Source: 21-14-0-10-47-8 sp966211795 (GTDB lineage: Bacteria > Bdellovibrionota > Bdellovibrionia > Bdellovibrionales > Bdellovibrionaceae). Taken from it: a stretch of 64,000 bases of DNA. A program made the position numbers and the translations under genes. Positions 61,530 to 64,000 of the stretch are shown one piece after another (position 1 is the stretch's first letter; each line of letters begins with the position of its first letter). The notes under the pieces are model-generated. The model saw nothing but the letters and a program-made list of their open reading frames with translations. It ran no database searches and had not been told where the DNA came from. The stretch is from NCBI GenBank assembly GCA_966211795.1, contig CBIHNW010000023.1:13194-77193 (forward strand), given 5' to 3'.

Positions 61530-61712
61530 TTCTTATTTTGAGACGCGCACGTTGCCATTTTTCGCCGACACGTCACAGCTTCAGTAAATAGAGATTTTTG
61601 TTTATTTATAAACTGGTGGATCTGGACCATCGTTTTTCCAACTATGAGACATGGCCGCGCGATTGCTCTTTTATAGGTTTGTCATGCAAACCAAATAAAG
61701 GGGTGTCTCAGT

Positions 61713-63764
61713 ATGAGAAACAGTCAGATCCACAAAGTAACAGCCATGTTCCTTGTTCTGATCGGTCTTGCGACTTCTGCCGCTCAGGCCGATGTCGCCC
61801 AAGGATCTTCATCAAATACTTCGAAGGCCATCTACGGCGCAGATTCACGGATCGACTACTATAATATGAGTTCATCCTGGCAAAAGGTCGCTCGTTCGAC
61901 GGTGTCCTTGATCAGCAAATCGAAGATCTCCCAGTTTAGCACCGGCAAAGCCTACATTCAGACGAAAAGCTACGGATTCGACAACAACCTTTGTTCGGAC
62001 GAACAATTCTATTACCAAAAAACCGCGGCTTTTTGCAGCGGCGCTTTGGTGGGGCCCGATCTGGTTTTGACCGCCGGTCATTGCGTCGAAGATCTGGTGG
62101 ATTGTGACAGCACGAATGTCGTTTTGGATTTTCTCAATGAATATTCTTGGAGTGATCCATCCACGGTGGACTCTTCCAAAGTCTACGGCTGCTCGAAAAT
62201 CATCGCGCAGACAAAAACTTCGACCAACGATTACGCTCTGATTCAGCTGGATCGTCCGGTCTTGGATCGCGGAAATCTGGTGCCGGCGTCGACGGGCTCA
62301 TTCTTGCCGGTCGGAACGAAGCTCGCCGTCTTCGGAAATCCATGGGGTCTCCCCACAAAGATGGCCGACGGTGAAGTCACCAATGACGGCCCTCTCTATT
62401 ACTTTGAAGCCAATCTGGATACCTATGCCGGAAATTCCGGAAGCCCCGTCATCAATAAAAGCACGGGTTTGATCGAGGGTATCTTGGTTCGGGGTAACGA
62501 CGATTTTGTGAACGATACCACTCGCAGCTGCAAACGGTCTGCAGTGTATGCCGACAATTCGACAAATGCCGAAGAAGTCACCCGCATCAATCAAGTGGCC
62601 AGCACGATTAAAGCTTTCAACAGCTCTCCCACGCCGGCTCTGAAATGTTCGTTGAGCGTGCCTTCGCAACCTGTTTTGTACGGAGAAACATTCAAAACAT
62701 CTTGGCGGGTCGATGGTCATATACCAGGTGATGGAAGCGTCTCTCTCTACAGCTATGTCGATGGCAAACTGGTCTTCAATAGTTATTCCGCTTTTTATCC
62801 GGCCAGTGAGACGAATACCAATACCGGTGCCGACCAATCAATCGAGCGCGGGATGATCGTGCGCGATCGCTTCGGCAACATCCTTTGCCAAACCGGATCT
62901 GTCAAATTCGTGCAGGCCGGTTTAGCTTCCAGCAAAGTCACGAAAGTTGGTTCTTACATCACTCACTTGTACACGTCGATCTTGGGTCGACAGCCCGAAG
63001 ATTCTGGCTTCGGATATTGGTACGAGCTCGCGGTGCATGGCAAAGTCAGCTGCGCCCAAATGCCGGCTTCGTTCCTGTCGGACACCGAATTCAAGAATCG
63101 CAACCGTCAGCTGAACACCGCCGGATTTGTGACGGCACTTTACGAATTGGTTTTCCAGCGTGAGCCAGATGCGGCCGGACTGCAGTACTGGGTCAACAGT
63201 CTCAGCAACGGACAGAACACTCGTCAAACAGTGGTGGATCAGTTCTTGGCTTCACAAGAGTTTGAAGCGCAGTGCCGCTCTTACGGTTTGAATGGCGCGG
63301 GCAGTTTCACGATGCAGAGCCCGATCGAGAATTTGCCGGACGGTTTGGAGGCACGCAAAGCCACGCCGATTGGCTCTTACGTCATGCACTTGTATTCCTC
63401 GATCTTAGGTCGTCAGCCGGACGATTCTGGATTCAACTTTTGGTATGATCTGGCCGTTCAACGCAAAGTCAGCTGCGCGCAGTTGCCAGCTTCTTTCTTG
63501 TCGAGCCCTGAATTTCAAACACGAAATCACCAACTGGATCGCACTGGCTACATGACAGCCCTGTACCAACTGGTTTTCCAGCGTGATCCAGATGCGCAAG
63601 GCCTTCAGTTCTGGGTGAACGGTTTGAATGCCGGCGAGGCCACTCGCCAAAGCGTGCTCAACAGTTTCCTGGCTTCGCCTGAATTTGAAACTCAGTGCCG
63701 CTCGTACGGCTTAGAAGGCGCGGGCGCCTTCACCATGGACACACCAGTCGAAAATTTGCCTTAA
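61713..63764 (+). CDS. Secreted trypsin-like serine protease with two DUF4214 units
   Basis: 683 residues. Signal peptide (MRNSQIHKVTAMFLVLIGLATSAAQA). Trypsin-like domain (about 100-300) with LTAGHCVEDL (His), DYALIQLDRP (Asp) and YAGNSGSPVINK (Ser), and Cys pairs. A linker domain follows, then two DUF4214 units of about 110 residues (about 410-515 and 555-660), each with LGRQPEDSGFGYWYELAV- and CAQMPASFL-type segments. DUF4214 domains occur in S-layer-associated proteins and may anchor the protease to glycan. Could be a predation exoenzyme. Strong start with aaagggg upstream. Confidence 0.9.
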   Translation: MRNSQIHKVTAMFLVLIGLATSAAQADVAQGSSSNTSKAIYGADSRIDYYNMSSSWQKVARSTVSLISKSKISQFSTGKAYIQTKSYGFDNNLCSDEQFYYQKTAAFCSGALVGPDLVLTAGHCVEDLVDCDSTNVVLDFLNEYSWSDPSTVDSSKVYGCSKIIAQTKTSTNDYALIQLDRPVLDRGNLVPASTGSFLPVGTKLAVFGNPWGLPTKMADGEVTNDGPLYYFEANLDTYAGNSGSPVINKSTGLIEGILVRGNDDFVNDTTRSCKRSAVYADNSTNAEEVTRINQVASTIKAFNSSPTPALKCSLSVPSQPVLYGETFKTSWRVDGHIPGDGSVSLYSYVDGKLVFNSYSAFYPASETNTNTGADQSIERGMIVRDRFGNILCQTGSVKFVQAGLASSKVTKVGSYITHLYTSILGRQPEDSGFGYWYELAVHGKVSCAQMPASFLSDTEFKNRNRQLNTAGFVTALYELVFQREPDAAGLQYWVNSLSNGQNTRQTVVDQFLASQEFEAQCRSYGLNGAGSFTMQSPIENLPDGLEARKATPIGSYVMHLYSSILGRQPDDSGFNFWYDLAVQRKVSCAQLPASFLSSPEFQTRNHQLDRTGYMTALYQLVFQRDPDAQGLQFWVNGLNAGEATRQSVLNSFLASPEFETQCRSYGLEGAGAFTMDTPVENLP

Positions 63765-63886
63765 ATTCCATCCACGGCAAGGTCGTCAGCGTGATGACCT
63801 TGTCGCTTCTCGATCACCTCGACCAAAGACCAAGAATTTTCCTTTCATGAATGAAAAGATGAACCAATATGTAAACATTGATTCAT

Positions 63887-64000
63887 ATGGTTTCCGTCTA
63901 TGATTCCAAAGATTATAAAGTTTTTTTCAACTCGTGGGTTCTTGAGCAGACCAAAAAAGGGCATGGCGAGAACCGAAGATTGGCGCAACATCTGGGCTTA
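63887..64000 (+). CDS. Start of a TIGR02147-like regulator (runs off the window)
   Basis: 38 codons from the ATG at 63887: MVSVYDSKDYKVFFNSWVLE then QTKKGHGENRRLAQHLGL. The pattern (Asp-Tyr-Lys, Phe, then a Lys-Gly-x-Gly-x-x-R-R-L-A-Q-H-L-G HTH start) is like the N-terminus of TIGR02147 proteins. It may be a second member of the family in this window. The rest is outside. Confidence 0.6.
   Translation, partial: MVSVYDSKDYKVFFNSWVLEQTKKGHGENRRLAQHLGL

Noticed and set aside
1..64000. CRISPR arrays, tRNA genes, prophage or plasmid modules
   Set aside because: No regularly spaced repeats, cloverleaf-like segments, integrase, terminase or replication genes were seen.

Overview
The window looks like a chromosomal segment of a Bdellovibrio-like predatory bacterium (Bdellovibrionota). 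This is inferred from the mix of features: two flagellin genes close together, lipoproteins with an FQNC-type lipobox, TIGR02147-type regulators, many secreted or outer-membrane proteins of unknown function, DUF3015, DUF2799, DUF4214 and CFI-box proteins, and a nucleic-acid scavenging operon. Base composition is balanced (roughly half GC). No tRNA, rRNA or CRISPR array was seen, and there is no prophage or plasmid module. Most genes are ordinary chromosomal genes.

Layout. 0-9.6 kb: a lipoprotein, a divergent AceE/transketolase-like enzyme, a TonB/TolA-like protein, a PP2C phosphatase, an M23 peptidase, a secreted protein and purD. 9.6-17.8 kb: fatty-acid/CoA metabolism (thiolase, a degenerate SDR overlapping a glutaryl-CoA dehydrogenase), an OlsB-like acyltransferase, an HD phosphohydrolase, then thyA-folA and a DUF2799 lipoprotein. 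17.9-24.3 kb: two lipoproteins (one a VWA protein with a Thr tract), two flagellins and a small DUF333-like protein. 24.5-29.7 kb: the overlapping group rnr-ubiB-lysR. 30.4-32.8 kb: two paralogous, probably abundant outer-membrane proteins. 33-34 kb: a lipoprotein with Gly-rich collagen-like repeats.

34-39.8 kb (minus strand) is a tight operon: BMP-family binding protein, ATPase, two permeases, secreted S1/P1 nuclease, small secreted protein. Its logic is to digest single-stranded nucleic acid outside the cytoplasm and import the nucleosides, which suits a predator. A Crp-like regulator is divergent to it, and the shared intergenic region holds a 42-bp concentric double dyad that is a good operator candidate. 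40.7-48.6 kb: trmO, a 2-oxoglutarate oxygenase, YceI, a CFI-box protein overlapping a beta-barrel protein, truA, rplM-rpsI. 48.8-50.6 kb: a TIGR02147-type regulator with two paralogous small secreted proteins. 50.7-53 kb: PilZ protein, glycosyltransferase, lipoprotein.

53.06-54.08 kb is the most striking object: a single-gene Y1 (RAYT-like) transposase between terminal inverted repeats of about 80 bp, the outer 35 bp of which are identical. It lies exactly between the stop codons of two convergent genes, and each repeat carries an outward-serving hairpin terminator. A diverged 35-bp solo copy of the tip lies between the two flagellin genes. The remainder holds recX-alaS, DUF3015, an Lnb/DUF4105 protein whose start codon sits inside the upstream gene's terminator hairpin, a GNAT/FAD-oxidase pair, a trypsin-like protease with two DUF4214 units, and the start of a further regulator running off the end.
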